Part shown: positions 45,542-53,648 of the stretch, piece after piece
Numbering within the stretch: the first letter of the stretch is position 1
Layout: each line of letters begins with the position of its first letter
Assembly: GCF_019802055.1 (NCBI RefSeq)
Contig: NZ_JAHVHW010000005.1
Coordinates: forward strand, 84,346 to 148,345
Direction of reading: 5' to 3'
Source of the DNA: Ferrimonas balearica
GTDB lineage: Bacteria > Pseudomonadota > Gammaproteobacteria > Enterobacterales > Shewanellaceae
Length of the DNA stretch: 64,000 nt
Made by a program: the position numbers and the translations under genes
The notes under the pieces: generated by a model
Database searches by the model: none
The model's input: only the letters and a program-made list of their open reading frames with translations
What the model was told of the DNA's origin: nothing

Positions 45542-46768
45542 ATGAGCAAACGTCTTACTCCCATCGCCCTCGCGGTGATGACGCTGCTGACCACATCCAC
45601 CCTGGTATGGGCGGGTGACGATCATCAACACAGTGCCGCCCAGCACGCTGAAGAGCGGCCCGGGGAACATATCGAGTCCCCGGAGCACAGCCACGATGAA
45701 GCCAACGGCGATGCCCATGCCAGCGAAGCGGCCGATGCCCACAGTGATCCCAATGATCATGATGAGGAGGCCGGGCTGACGCTGGATCCCGCTCAACGAG
45801 CCATCTCCGGTATCCGCGCTGTTGCTGTTCAGCCCAGCGAGTTTCGCTTTGAGGGGCGAGCGCCCGCACAGCTGGTGGCGGACCCGGCACGCACACAACA
45901 GATCTCACTGCCGGTGGGTGTCCGCATTACGGAGCGTCTGGTGAATGCGGGCGCAGAGGTGGAGAAGGGGCAGCCTCTGTTCCGTCTCGCCTCAAGCCAG
46001 ATTGCCGCCGCCCAGGGGGATTACCTGCTGGCACTGGCAGAGTGGCAACGGGTGCAGGAGCTGGGCACGAAAGCGGTTGCCGCCAGCCGCTTCCAGCAAG
46101 CTCGCATCGATGTGCAGACACGACGTCTGGATCTTGTGGCTCTGGGGATGACAACCGCACAGATTGATGCCCTCACTGACCCTAAGGCGGAGCTGGGGGG
46201 CTTCACTTACCTGGCGCCCATCGCTGGCACCGTCCAGCAGGACAACCTGGTATTGGGCCTCAATCTCGATGCCAATGTGCTGCTGATGCAGCTTTCCGAT
46301 GAGTCTGAACTCTGGCTGGAGGCCCAGGTGGCGCCGGGACTGATAGGGCAGGTGGCGATTGGCGACACGGTGGCGGTGGAAGCCGCTGGGCTTCGCTACC
46401 AGGCGCAGGTTATCGGCCGCGACCATCAGCTCAACCCGCAAACCCGCACCGAAACCGTGCGCCTGTCGTTGGCCAATCCCCAGCATCGACTCCATGTTGG
46501 CGAGTTTGCTACGGCCTACTTCGTGCAGAGCGAACATCGCGGCATGGTGCTGCCGGACAGTGCTCTGGTGCGTGGTGGCGACGGTGATTGGGCGGTGTTT
46601 GTTCAGGACGGTGAACACTTTGAGCAGGTGGAGGTGAAGGTCTTGCGCAGCCAGCGGGGCCAGAACCTGGTGACGGGGCTGGAGCCCGGCCAGTTGGTGG
46701 TGATTGAGGGCGCCTTCTTCCTCAATTCGGAGCAGGCCAAGGCCGGCTTCGACATCCACAACCATTAA
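45542..46768 (+). CDS. RND efflux membrane-fusion adaptor (CzcB-like)
   Basis: This 408-residue periplasmic adaptor has a signal peptide and a His/Asp/Glu-rich linker (EHSHDEANGDAHASEAADAH) that could bind metal. The HlyD-type core has RITERLVNAGAEVEKGQPLF, TYLAPIAGTVQQDNLVLGLN and LVTGLEPGQLVVIEGAFFLN. It joins CzcC- and CzcA-like proteins encoded on each side, with 9 bases to the pump gene. Confidence 0.88.
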   Translation: MSKRLTPIALAVMTLLTTSTLVWAGDDHQHSAAQHAEERPGEHIESPEHSHDEANGDAHASEAADAHSDPNDHDEEAGLTLDPAQRAISGIRAVAVQPSEFRFEGRAPAQLVADPARTQQISLPVGVRITERLVNAGAEVEKGQPLFRLASSQIAAAQGDYLLALAEWQRVQELGTKAVAASRFQQARIDVQTRRLDLVALGMTTAQIDALTDPKAELGGFTYLAPIAGTVQQDNLVLGLNLDANVLLMQLSDESELWLEAQVAPGLIGQVAIGDTVAVEAAGLRYQAQVIGRDHQLNPQTRTETVRLSLANPQHRLHVGEFATAYFVQSEHRGMVLPDSALVRGGDGDWAVFVQDGEHFEQVEVKVLRSQRGQNLVTGLEPGQLVVIEGAFFLNSEQAKAGFDIHNH

Positions 46769-46777
46769 GGGGGCGCC

Positions 46778-49700
46778 ATGCTGGACAAATTGACAAGTTG
46801 GGCGGTCAGTAACCGTCTGTTTGTGGTGCTGGCGCTGTTGGGCGCGGTGGCTGGTGCGATTCTGCTGCTGCCGCGTTTGGCGCTGGATGCATTTCCTGAC
46901 GTAACCAATGTGCAGGTCGACATCAATACGGCGGCCGCCGGTTTGGCGGCGGAGGAGGTGGAGCAGTTGATCACCTACCCGCTGGAATCCGCCATGTACT
47001 CCCTGCCTGGCGTTACCCAAGTTCGGTCGCTGTCGCGGACCGGCCTCTCCATGGTTACCGTGGTTTTCGAGGAGGAAACCGACGTCTACTTTGCCCGTCA
47101 GCTGGTGCAGGGGCAGCTTCAGGAGGCGCGGGAAGCGATTCCGGAAGGGGTTGGAACGCCGGAAATGGGGCCCAACACCTCGGGCCTGGGGCAGGTCTAT
47201 CAGTACCTGTTGAGGGCTGAGCCCGGCAGCGGTTACGACGTGATGTCCCTGCGTAGCCTTAATGACACCCTGGTCAAGCGGATGCTGATGCCGGTGGATG
47301 GGGTTACCGAAGTGCTCTCCTTTGGTGGCGAAGTGCGTCAGTACCAGGTTCGGGTCGACCCGGACAAGCTGCTTGCCTACGGTCTGGACCTCACCGGCCT
47401 GACTGAAATCCTGGCCGCTAATAACCGCAACACCGGTGGCTGGTTTATGCCACGAGGGCAGGAGCAGTTCGTGGTGCGAGGCTACGGCTTTATTCCTGCC
47501 GGTGAAGCCGGGCTGGACGCCATCCGAAGCCTGCCGCTGGCGACCATCAACGGCACCCCGGTAACGGTCGAGCAGGTCGCGGAGGTTGGGTTTGGATCGG
47601 AGATCCGGGTGGGGGCGGTATCCATGACCCGTCGCGGTGCGGACGGTCAGCCAGTATCGCTGGGCGAAGTGGTGTCCGGCGTGGTTCTCAAGCGGATGGG
47701 CGCCAACACCAAGATCACCATTGATGACATTAAGGCTCGCCTGCCGCAGATCCAGGCGGCACTGCCGCCGGGTGTTGTGATGGAGCCCTACTATGACAAT
47801 GCCGACCTGGTGGCCAAGGCGGTGAAAACCGTCAGTGATGCATTGGCGATCGCCTTTGCGCTAATCGTCGTTATCCTGGCACTTTTCCTGCTCAATCTGC
47901 GGGCAACGGCGCTGGTGCTGCTGTCGATCCCGATTGCCATCGGTCTGGCGCTGATGGTGATGGCATACCTGGGGTTGTCCGCCAACCTGATGTCCCTAGG
48001 GGGGCTGGCGGTGGCCATCGGCATGCTGGTGGACGGTTCGGTGGTGATGGTGGAGAACATCTTCAAGCACCTGAACGGCAAGAGCGGCAGCAGCCGAGAG
48101 TGGATCAAGCTGGCGGCGCGGGAAGTGGCTCGCCCCGTGTTCTTCGCTACCGGTATCATCATCCTGGTCTTTGCCCCCCTGTTCACGCTGGAAGGGGTGG
48201 AGGGCAAGCTGTTCCAGCCGATGGCGGTAAGCATCATTCTGGCGATGCTGGCGGCTCTCCTCACCGCCTTGGTGGTTGTGCCTGCACTGGCGTCGTACCT
48301 GTTCCCGGAAGGGGTAAAAGAGCGCCCAAGCCCGATTCTTCAGCCGATTGAGCGTGCATACCGCGCCGTGCTTGCGCCGGTGATCACCAAGCCCAAATCG
48401 ATACTGATCGCCTCCGGCCTGTTGCTGGTGGCGACCGCCATGGTTGTTCCCCGGCTGGGCACCGAATTTGTGCCGGAGTTGGAGGAGGGCACCATCAATA
48501 TCCGGGTGACGCTCGCCCCTACAGCCAGTCTGGAGACCTCGCTGCAGGTCGCCCCCAAGCTGGAAGCGATCCTGCTGGAGTTCCCGGAGGTGGAATACGC
48601 TCTGTCGCGTATCGGCGCCGCGGAACTGGGAGGGGACCCGGAGCCGATCAACAACATCGAGATCTACGTTGGACTCAAACCGGTCAATGAGTGGTCCTCG
48701 GCGGAGGATCGCTTTGCACTGCAGGCGCTGATGGAGGAGAAGCTGTCGATTCATCCCGGTCTGCTGTTCACCTTCTCCCAGCCCATTGCGACACGGGTGG
48801 ATGAGCTGCTCTCCGGTGTGCGGGCCCAGTTGGCGATTAAGTTGTTTGGTCCGGACCTTGAGGTGCTGTCGGACAAGGGCGCGGAGATCGAAGCGCTGGT
48901 GAAATCAGTTGAGGGGGCGACGGACGTAGCGCTGGAGCAGATCAGTGGTGAGCTGCAACTGGTGGTGCGTCCCAACCGGGAGGCGTTGTCGCGCTATGGC
49001 ATGACCGTCGATCAGGTGCTGCAACTGGTCTCCGATGGCATTGGTGGGGTTTCGGCGGGGCAGGTTATCGACGGCAATGCCCGCTACGACATCCTGGTGC
49101 GCTATCAACAGGCGTTTCGGGATAGCCCGGATGCCGTCGCCAATTTGCTGCTGCGCAGCCCCGATGGTGCCTTGGTGCGGCTGGGGGATGTGGCGACCAT
49201 TGCGATGGAGTCGGCGCCACCCAATATCCGGCGTGACGACGTTCAGCGTCGGGTGGTGGTACAGGCCAACGTAGTGGGGCGCGATATGGGCTCTGTGGTG
49301 GCTGAAATCTACCAGCGCATCGACAGTGACGCCGAGTTGCCGCCCGGCTACGCGGTTCAGATTGGCGGACAGTATGAAAGCCAACTGCGGGCTCAGAAAC
49401 GTCTGGCCATTGTGGTGCCCATCTCCATTGCGCTGATCGCTCTGCTGCTCTACTTCGCATTTGGCTCGGTTCGACAGGCGGTGCTGGTGATGGCCAATGT
49501 TCCGCTGGCACTGATTGGTGGCGTGATGAGTCTGTGGCTCACCGGCACCTATCTGTCGGTGCCGTCCTCCATCGGGTTTATCACCTTGTTTGGGGTGGCG
49601 GTGCTCAATGGGGTGGTGTTGGTGGATGCCATCAACAACCGCATTGTTCGAGGGGAACCCCTGGAGTCCGCCGTGTTTGAAGGGGCGATCAGCCGATTGC

Positions 49701-49888
49701 GTCCGGTTCTGATGACGGCCCTGACGTCGGCGCTGGGGTTGATCCCGGTCCTGCTGTCCAGTGGTGTCGGGGCGGAAGTGCAGCGGCCACTGGCGATGGT
49801 GATCATCGGGGGTCTGTTGACCTCAACGGCGTTGACCCTGTTGGTTCTGCCCACTCTGTATCGGCGCTTCCCGCCTCCTCAGCCCTGA
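46778..49888 (+). CDS. Heavy-metal RND efflux pump, HME3-type (CzcA-like)
   Basis: This 1036-residue inner-membrane pump has 12 membrane segments and the periplasmic porter domains. DALPDV-type N-terminus is ALDAFPDVTNVQVDI. The TM4 motif is GGLAVAIGMLVDGSVVMVEN, with the central Asp and Glu kept but Ala-Ile-Gly in place of the Asp-Phe-Gly of true zinc/cobalt CzcA. This is the HME3-type class, so zinc export should not be assumed. It ends 68 bases before a terminator. Confidence 0.88.
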   Translation: MLDKLTSWAVSNRLFVVLALLGAVAGAILLLPRLALDAFPDVTNVQVDINTAAAGLAAEEVEQLITYPLESAMYSLPGVTQVRSLSRTGLSMVTVVFEEETDVYFARQLVQGQLQEAREAIPEGVGTPEMGPNTSGLGQVYQYLLRAEPGSGYDVMSLRSLNDTLVKRMLMPVDGVTEVLSFGGEVRQYQVRVDPDKLLAYGLDLTGLTEILAANNRNTGGWFMPRGQEQFVVRGYGFIPAGEAGLDAIRSLPLATINGTPVTVEQVAEVGFGSEIRVGAVSMTRRGADGQPVSLGEVVSGVVLKRMGANTKITIDDIKARLPQIQAALPPGVVMEPYYDNADLVAKAVKTVSDALAIAFALIVVILALFLLNLRATALVLLSIPIAIGLALMVMAYLGLSANLMSLGGLAVAIGMLVDGSVVMVENIFKHLNGKSGSSREWIKLAAREVARPVFFATGIIILVFAPLFTLEGVEGKLFQPMAVSIILAMLAALLTALVVVPALASYLFPEGVKERPSPILQPIERAYRAVLAPVITKPKSILIASGLLLVATAMVVPRLGTEFVPELEEGTINIRVTLAPTASLETSLQVAPKLEAILLEFPEVEYALSRIGAAELGGDPEPINNIEIYVGLKPVNEWSSAEDRFALQALMEEKLSIHPGLLFTFSQPIATRVDELLSGVRAQLAIKLFGPDLEVLSDKGAEIEALVKSVEGATDVALEQISGELQLVVRPNREALSRYGMTVDQVLQLVSDGIGGVSAGQVIDGNARYDILVRYQQAFRDSPDAVANLLLRSPDGALVRLGDVATIAMESAPPNIRRDDVQRRVVVQANVVGRDMGSVVAEIYQRIDSDAELPPGYAVQIGGQYESQLRAQKRLAIVVPISIALIALLLYFAFGSVRQAVLVMANVPLALIGGVMSLWLTGTYLSVPSSIGFITLFGVAVLNGVVLVDAINNRIVRGEPLESAVFEGAISRLRPVLMTALTSALGLIPVLLSSGVGAEVQRPLAMVIIGGLLTSTALTLLVLPTLYRRFPPPQP

Positions 49889-49955
49889 GTTCGATGATTT
49901 GGGGGCTGGTATTGGCCGGGCGCCGCCTAACCTAATCCGGTCATGTTTGGTTCCG

Positions 49956-49986
49956 GCCTCCGGGGGGATTCCCCGGAGGCTTTTTT
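49956..49986 (+). terminator. Terminator of the first RND operon
   Basis: A 10-base GC-rich stem (49956-49965 and 49971-49980) with a 5-base loop is followed by T6. Confidence 0.9.
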
Positions 49987-50118
49987 GCTTCTGTAGTGAT
50001 GTCAGCAACTGAACCTGCCCTGACATGAACGGCACTTTCGCGGGCCGATTTACGGTCTGGATTTGGTACTGAGAGGTGGAGTCAGTACACTGAAACCTCG
50101 TTGTAGATAGGAATAGAT

Positions 50119-50436
50119 ATGAGTCAGTACCAGTGTCTGCCCCTGGCCCGGTTTGATCTCCTGGCCGCCGAACAGCCCGTTCAGATCGTCGATATCCGGG
50201 ATCCCAATGCGTTTGCCGCAGGGCACATCCCCGGCGCAATCCGTCTGCATAACGGTAATTTGGCCGAGTACATTCTCAATGCCGAGTTCGATCAGCCGCT
50301 GGTGGTATGCTGCTATCACGGCATCTCCAGTCAGTCGGCCGCCGCTTACCTGGCCGAGCAGGGCTTCGAAGAGGTGTACAGTCTGGATGGAGGCTACGAA
50401 GGCTACGCCAAGGCCAAAGGGCTGATGACACCATGA
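50119..50436 (+). CDS. glpE: Thiosulfate sulfurtransferase GlpE
   Basis: This 105-residue single-domain rhodanese transfers sulfur from thiosulfate to cyanide or thioredoxin. The catalytic loop is LVVCCYHGISSQSAAAYLAE (Cys before Tyr-His-Gly) and the start MSQYQCLPLARFDLL is family-like. It overlaps glpG by ATGA. The glpR and glpD genes that accompany it in E. coli are not here. Confidence 0.94.
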   Translation: MSQYQCLPLARFDLLAAEQPVQIVDIRDPNAFAAGHIPGAIRLHNGNLAEYILNAEFDQPLVVCCYHGISSQSAAAYLAEQGFEEVYSLDGGYEGYAKAKGLMTP

Positions 50437-51254
50437 TGGAAGTGGGCGTACTGGGGGATCCCAGGGCAGCGCAAGCCCTGGTGGATTACCTGAAAAGCCA
50501 GGGGATTAACGCGCACCTGCAACGCGCCGAAGACGGGTTTGCGGTGATGGTGAACGCAGAGCAGTACCATCGTGGCCGCGAGGAGTTTGAGCGCTTTGTC
50601 GCGGATCCTCACAACAAACGCTATCTGGCGGCCTCCTGGCAATCCGGTGATGCCCGGGTGCAGTTTAAATATGCCGGTGGCGGCAGTCTCTGGCGCAGTT
50701 TTGTCACGGGAGGCGGCCCGCTGACTCTCACGCTGCTGGCGCTGGTTTCCCTGATCTGGGTGTTCTGGAACCTGGGTTACGACCAGTTGATCTTCAGTTG
50801 GACGCACTTCTATCCCAGCTGGGAACTGATGGGAGAGGGGCAGTGGTGGCGCTTCTTTACGCCCTCCCTGATCCACTTCTCCGCCATGCACGTCATTTTC
50901 AACCTGTTGTGGTGGTGGTACCTCGGTGGTCGCATCGAGCGGGTTAGGGGAACCGGAACACTGGCGATCCTGCTGCTGGTGGCGGGTACCCTGCCCAATC
51001 TGGCTCAGTTTGCCTTCTCCGGGCCCAACTTTGGCGGACTCTCTGGTGTGGTTTATGCCCTGGTGGGTTACTGCTGGATCAGCGGCCGCCTGGACCCGCG
51101 TTCGCCCCTGGCACTGCCGCCCGCCTACGTGGGCTTCCTGCTGCTCTGGTTGGTGTTGGGCTTCCTGGGCTTTATGAATATGGCCAACGCCGCTCACCTC
51201 GGTGGTTTGCTGGTGGGGATGGCCCAAGCGCTTATAGACAATCGGCGCCGTTAA
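50433..51254 (+). CDS. glpG: Rhomboid protease GlpG
   Basis: This 273-residue intramembrane serine protease has an N-terminal cytoplasmic domain, then six membrane segments. The catalytic Ser is in GLSGVVYALVGYCW and the catalytic His in ANAAHLGGLLVGMA; HVIFNLLWWWYLGG-like TM2 is also present. ATG 50433 overlaps the glpE stop (ATGA) and is chosen over the longer frame. A hairpin follows the gene. Confidence 0.95.
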   Translation: MMEVGVLGDPRAAQALVDYLKSQGINAHLQRAEDGFAVMVNAEQYHRGREEFERFVADPHNKRYLAASWQSGDARVQFKYAGGGSLWRSFVTGGGPLTLTLLALVSLIWVFWNLGYDQLIFSWTHFYPSWELMGEGQWWRFFTPSLIHFSAMHVIFNLLWWWYLGGRIERVRGTGTLAILLLVAGTLPNLAQFAFSGPNFGGLSGVVYALVGYCWISGRLDPRSPLALPPAYVGFLLLWLVLGFLGFMNMANAAHLGGLLVGMAQALIDNRRR

Positions 51255-51258
51255 CGAA

Positions 51259-51283
51259 AACGCCCGGGCACTGCCCGGGCGTT
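51259..51283. terminator. Bidirectional-type hairpin between glpG and the FliL-like gene
   Basis: A perfect 12-base GC-rich stem (51259-51270 and 51272-51283) with one-base loop centre, followed by a broken T-run, lies between convergent genes. Confidence 0.75.
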
Positions 51284-51289
51284 CTGTTT

Positions 51290-51703
51290 TCAGTCGTAGA
51301 GGTAACGTGTGAACAGGAGATTGGCCACCAGAGGCTGACCCACCTCCTGAGTCAGCAAGGCGTTGACGGTTTCAAAGCAGTCTCGTCGGATCTCCTCGCG
51401 ACCACTGAGCGACTTGATCTTCTCCTCCGGCTGCTGCCCCAGGATCTCCACGATGGTGGCACGGATAAGAGGCGCATGGTGCTCCACCATCTCAATGGTG
51501 TCAGCGTCCTTCAGCATCAGTTCGACACTGACCCGGACAAATCCCAGCCGTTTGCGGGGGGAGAGGTAGTTGGTGACGATCTCAGGCTCAAGGCCATAGT
51601 AGCCGTAGTTATCATGAGCGATGAGCGTTTCTTCCTTCGCGGCCCAAGCGGATCCCATGGTCAGCATGGCACCCAGCATAAGCATCCATCTTACTGTTTT
51701 CAT
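51290..51703 (-). CDS. FliL-like periplasmic protein
   Basis: This 137-residue protein has a signal or anchor (MKTVRWMLMLGAMLTMGSAW) and the FliL-like pattern KRLGFVRVSVELMLKDADTI, VEHHAPLIRATIVEILGQQP and VNALLTQEVGQPLVANLLFT. True FliL lies in flagellar operons; this copy is between glpG and ubiC, so a flagellar role is doubtful. It is a single gene divergent from ubiC. Confidence 0.78.
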   Translation of the reverse strand: MKTVRWMLMLGAMLTMGSAWAAKEETLIAHDNYGYYGLEPEIVTNYLSPRKRLGFVRVSVELMLKDADTIEMVEHHAPLIRATIVEILGQQPEEKIKSLSGREEIRRDCFETVNALLTQEVGQPLVANLLFTRYLYD

Positions 51704-51825
51704 TGTGGCATTCTGCGTCGACTTCCTGGCGCCTATAGTAGCGCAATTTTGTCTTTATCGGGGCATCTTGGTTTGTCCGTGGTTTTTGCTACCATGGGCG
51801 CGAGATAACGCCACAGGAGCCCCAG

Positions 51826-52359
51826 ATGCAGGCCCTTTTTGCCGACATGGAGCAACCGCTTCCGCCGGCCCTGGCCAGTTGGCTGCAGGACAGAAACTCC
51901 CTGACCTTAAGGTTGAAGACACAGTGCCGCCGTTTCGATGTGCAGCGACTGGGGGAGTGGCGTGACCTGGCTGAGTCTGATGGCCCCGGCTGGCAGATGG
52001 GTGAACCCCTCTGGCACCGGGAGGTGCTGCTGTTACTGGATGGGGTGCCCTGGGTTTACGCCCTGACGGAAGTGCCCCTGGCGACTTTCGCCGCTGGCGA
52101 CATTGACTTCCAGGGGTTGGGCGAGCGTCCCCTGGGCGAGTTGCTGTTTACCAATGACACCCTGAGCCGGGGTAAGTTGTTGATCACCCGCCACGATCGC
52201 GAAAGCCGTGCCGGCCAGGTGGCACTGGAACTGGGGCAATCCTTCGAGCATCCTCTGTGGGGGCGCAGCCGCCAGTTTACCCTCTCCGGACGCCCGCTTC
52301 GGATCAACGAAATCTTCCTTCCTGCGGCGGAACAGGCCCTGACTGCCGGACCGGCATAA
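51826..52359 (+). CDS. ubiC: Chorismate lyase
   Basis: This 177-residue enzyme makes 4-hydroxybenzoate from chorismate, the first step of ubiquinone synthesis. LLLDGVPWVYALTEVPLATF, QGLGERPLGELLFTNDTLSR and GRSRQFTLSGRPLRINEIFL are the family motifs. In E. coli ubiA follows; here ubiA is absent and a terminator follows directly. Confidence 0.93.
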   Translation: MQALFADMEQPLPPALASWLQDRNSLTLRLKTQCRRFDVQRLGEWRDLAESDGPGWQMGEPLWHREVLLLLDGVPWVYALTEVPLATFAAGDIDFQGLGERPLGELLFTNDTLSRGKLLITRHDRESRAGQVALELGQSFEHPLWGRSRQFTLSGRPLRINEIFLPAAEQALTAGPA

Positions 52360-52385
52360 AACACTATCCTATTGAGTTGAATCCT

Positions 52386-52412
52386 AAAACTCTCCTCCCG
52401 GAGGAGAGTTTT
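52386..52412 (+). terminator. Terminator after ubiC
   Basis: A 12-base stem (52386-52397 and 52401-52412) with A4 before and T4 after, 26 bases beyond the ubiC stop. Confidence 0.8.
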
Positions 52413-52500
52413 CGCAGGTGAATCTTTTCCGTGATCCTGACCTCGTTAACATGTTTCGGCATTGGAATTGTGTGAACTTTACGTCACACTACCGGTCAAG

Positions 52501-52938
52501 ATGGACATGAAACTTATCCCGATGCGACTGCTCAGTACGCTTATGCTGATTGTCGCCCTGATCAGTCAGGGTGCGGTTGCTCGTGTCCATTTGATGCCCG
52601 ATATGAGCCCGACCGAGATGAGCGCCATGCACGCCCATCACGAGATGGCGGCTCAAGCCTCTCACGCTTCCCAACATGACGAGATGGCTCACTGCAAGGC
52701 GCAGCCCGTTGCCAGCCACGATTGTTGTGAGTCGATGGTTCAACCGGCGGATTGTCACGATGCCAGCACTCCCTGCAATGGCGAGTGCGGCATGTGCAAA
52801 GTCTTCAGTCCCGCTGGCGTTGCTCTGCTGACCGCAGCCCTGCAACCTTGGCAACCCTCCCCTGAGCGCGCTCTGCCTCAGCCCAAGTTTTTCCACTCCG
52901 TAGCTCTGTCTCAGGACAGCAAGCCGCCCATAGCCTGA
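52501..52938 (+). CDS. Secreted Cys/His/Met-rich protein of the copper block
   Basis: This 145-residue protein has a signal peptide (LLSTLMLIVALISQGAVA). The mature part is rich in Met and His (MPDMSPTEMSAMHAHHEMAA) and then in Cys: SHDCCESM, CHDASTPCNGECGMCKVF. It should bind soft metals in the periplasm. ATG 52501 is preferred; the longer frame begins at a TTG. It leads the copper block. No named family was recognised. Confidence 0.7.
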   Translation: MDMKLIPMRLLSTLMLIVALISQGAVARVHLMPDMSPTEMSAMHAHHEMAAQASHASQHDEMAHCKAQPVASHDCCESMVQPADCHDASTPCNGECGMCKVFSPAGVALLTAALQPWQPSPERALPQPKFFHSVALSQDSKPPIA

Positions 52939-52994
52939 TCACCCCATTCATACCCGCGATCTCGGACGACTTTGACACCCGTCTGACTTAAGCT

Positions 52995-53026
52995 GATCCC
53001 CGTATCGATACGAGGACGCGGGGATC
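52995..53026 (+). promoter_or_regulatory. Inverted repeat upstream of the three-repeat protein gene
   Basis: Perfect 8-base arms (52995-53002 and 53019-53026) flank a 16-base spacer that itself contains TATCGATA. A TTGACA (52972-52977) lies just before it. It could be an operator or leader hairpin in the 129-base gap before the gene at 53068. Confidence 0.4.
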
Positions 53027-53067
53027 ACAGGCCATAAGGCCAACATTGAATGAATTTGGAGTGATCC

Positions 53068-53631
53068 ATGAACAAGCTGTATTCCCGTGCCGTGACGGTA
53101 TTTGCCCTGGCGCTTTCTCTGACTCTGTCTCCTCTGGCTCTGGCCAACATGGCGCACCATGGTGACCACGCTGCGCACCAGGCCCAGGAAGCCAAACACT
53201 GCCCTCACGGCAAACAGGATGGCCAGCACAAAGGGTGCTGTGGCCAGGCAAAAGGCGATTCCTGCCCCCACGCCGGTAAAGGCCACGGTAAAGGCCATGC
53301 CGCTCATCAGGGCGATACCCATGCCTGCCCGATGCATCCCAAGGTGACCGGTGTTGCCGGTGACGACTGCCCCAAGTGCGGCATGAAGCTGGAGCAGGTC
53401 GCTCAGGCGGACACCCACGTTTGCCCGATGCACCCCAAGGTGACCGGTGTGGCTGGCGATGATTGCCCCAAGTGCGGCATGAAGCTGGAGAAGATGGCCC
53501 AGGCTGACACTCACGTTTGCCCGATGCACCCCAAGGTGACCGGTGTTGCCGGTGATGACTGCCCCAAGTGCGGCATGAAGCTGGAGCCTAAGCGCGGTCA
53601 GGGCGGTCACGCCCACCACGGTAGCCACTAA
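53068..53631 (+). CDS. Secreted protein with three tandem heavy-metal-binding domains
   Basis: This 187-residue protein has a signal peptide (about 1-26), a His/Cys-rich linker (27-82) and three nearly identical 32-residue units starting at residues 83, 115 and 147. Each unit has CPMHPKVTGVAGDDCPKCGM, i.e. a CPMHP motif and a CxxCGM motif, as in the heavy-metal-binding domain of copper proteins. The protein may be a copper or silver buffer in the periplasm. It is 17 bases upstream of the CusB-like gene. Confidence 0.88.
   Translation: MNKLYSRAVTVFALALSLTLSPLALANMAHHGDHAAHQAQEAKHCPHGKQDGQHKGCCGQAKGDSCPHAGKGHGKGHAAHQGDTHACPMHPKVTGVAGDDCPKCGMKLEQVAQADTHVCPMHPKVTGVAGDDCPKCGMKLEKMAQADTHVCPMHPKVTGVAGDDCPKCGMKLEPKRGQGGHAHHGSH
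53314..53583 (+). repeat. 96-bp tandem repeat, three copies
   Basis: Three units of 96 bases, beginning at 53314, 53410 and 53506, encode the metal-binding domains. They are almost identical in DNA, which points to recent duplication or gene conversion; the last unit is cut short by about 6 bases of divergent sequence. Confidence 0.92.
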
Positions 53632-53648
53632 GCAGGAGGGAGCCTGTC

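Noticed and set aside
52471..52488. A CRP-like TGTGA...TCACA dyad upstream of the copper block
   Set aside because: The half-sites are 8 bases apart, not 6, so the site does not fit CRP.
52948..53628. A minus-strand repeat protein frame opposite the three-repeat gene
   Set aside because: Its apparent repeats mirror the real plus-strand repeats; there is no signal or family support.
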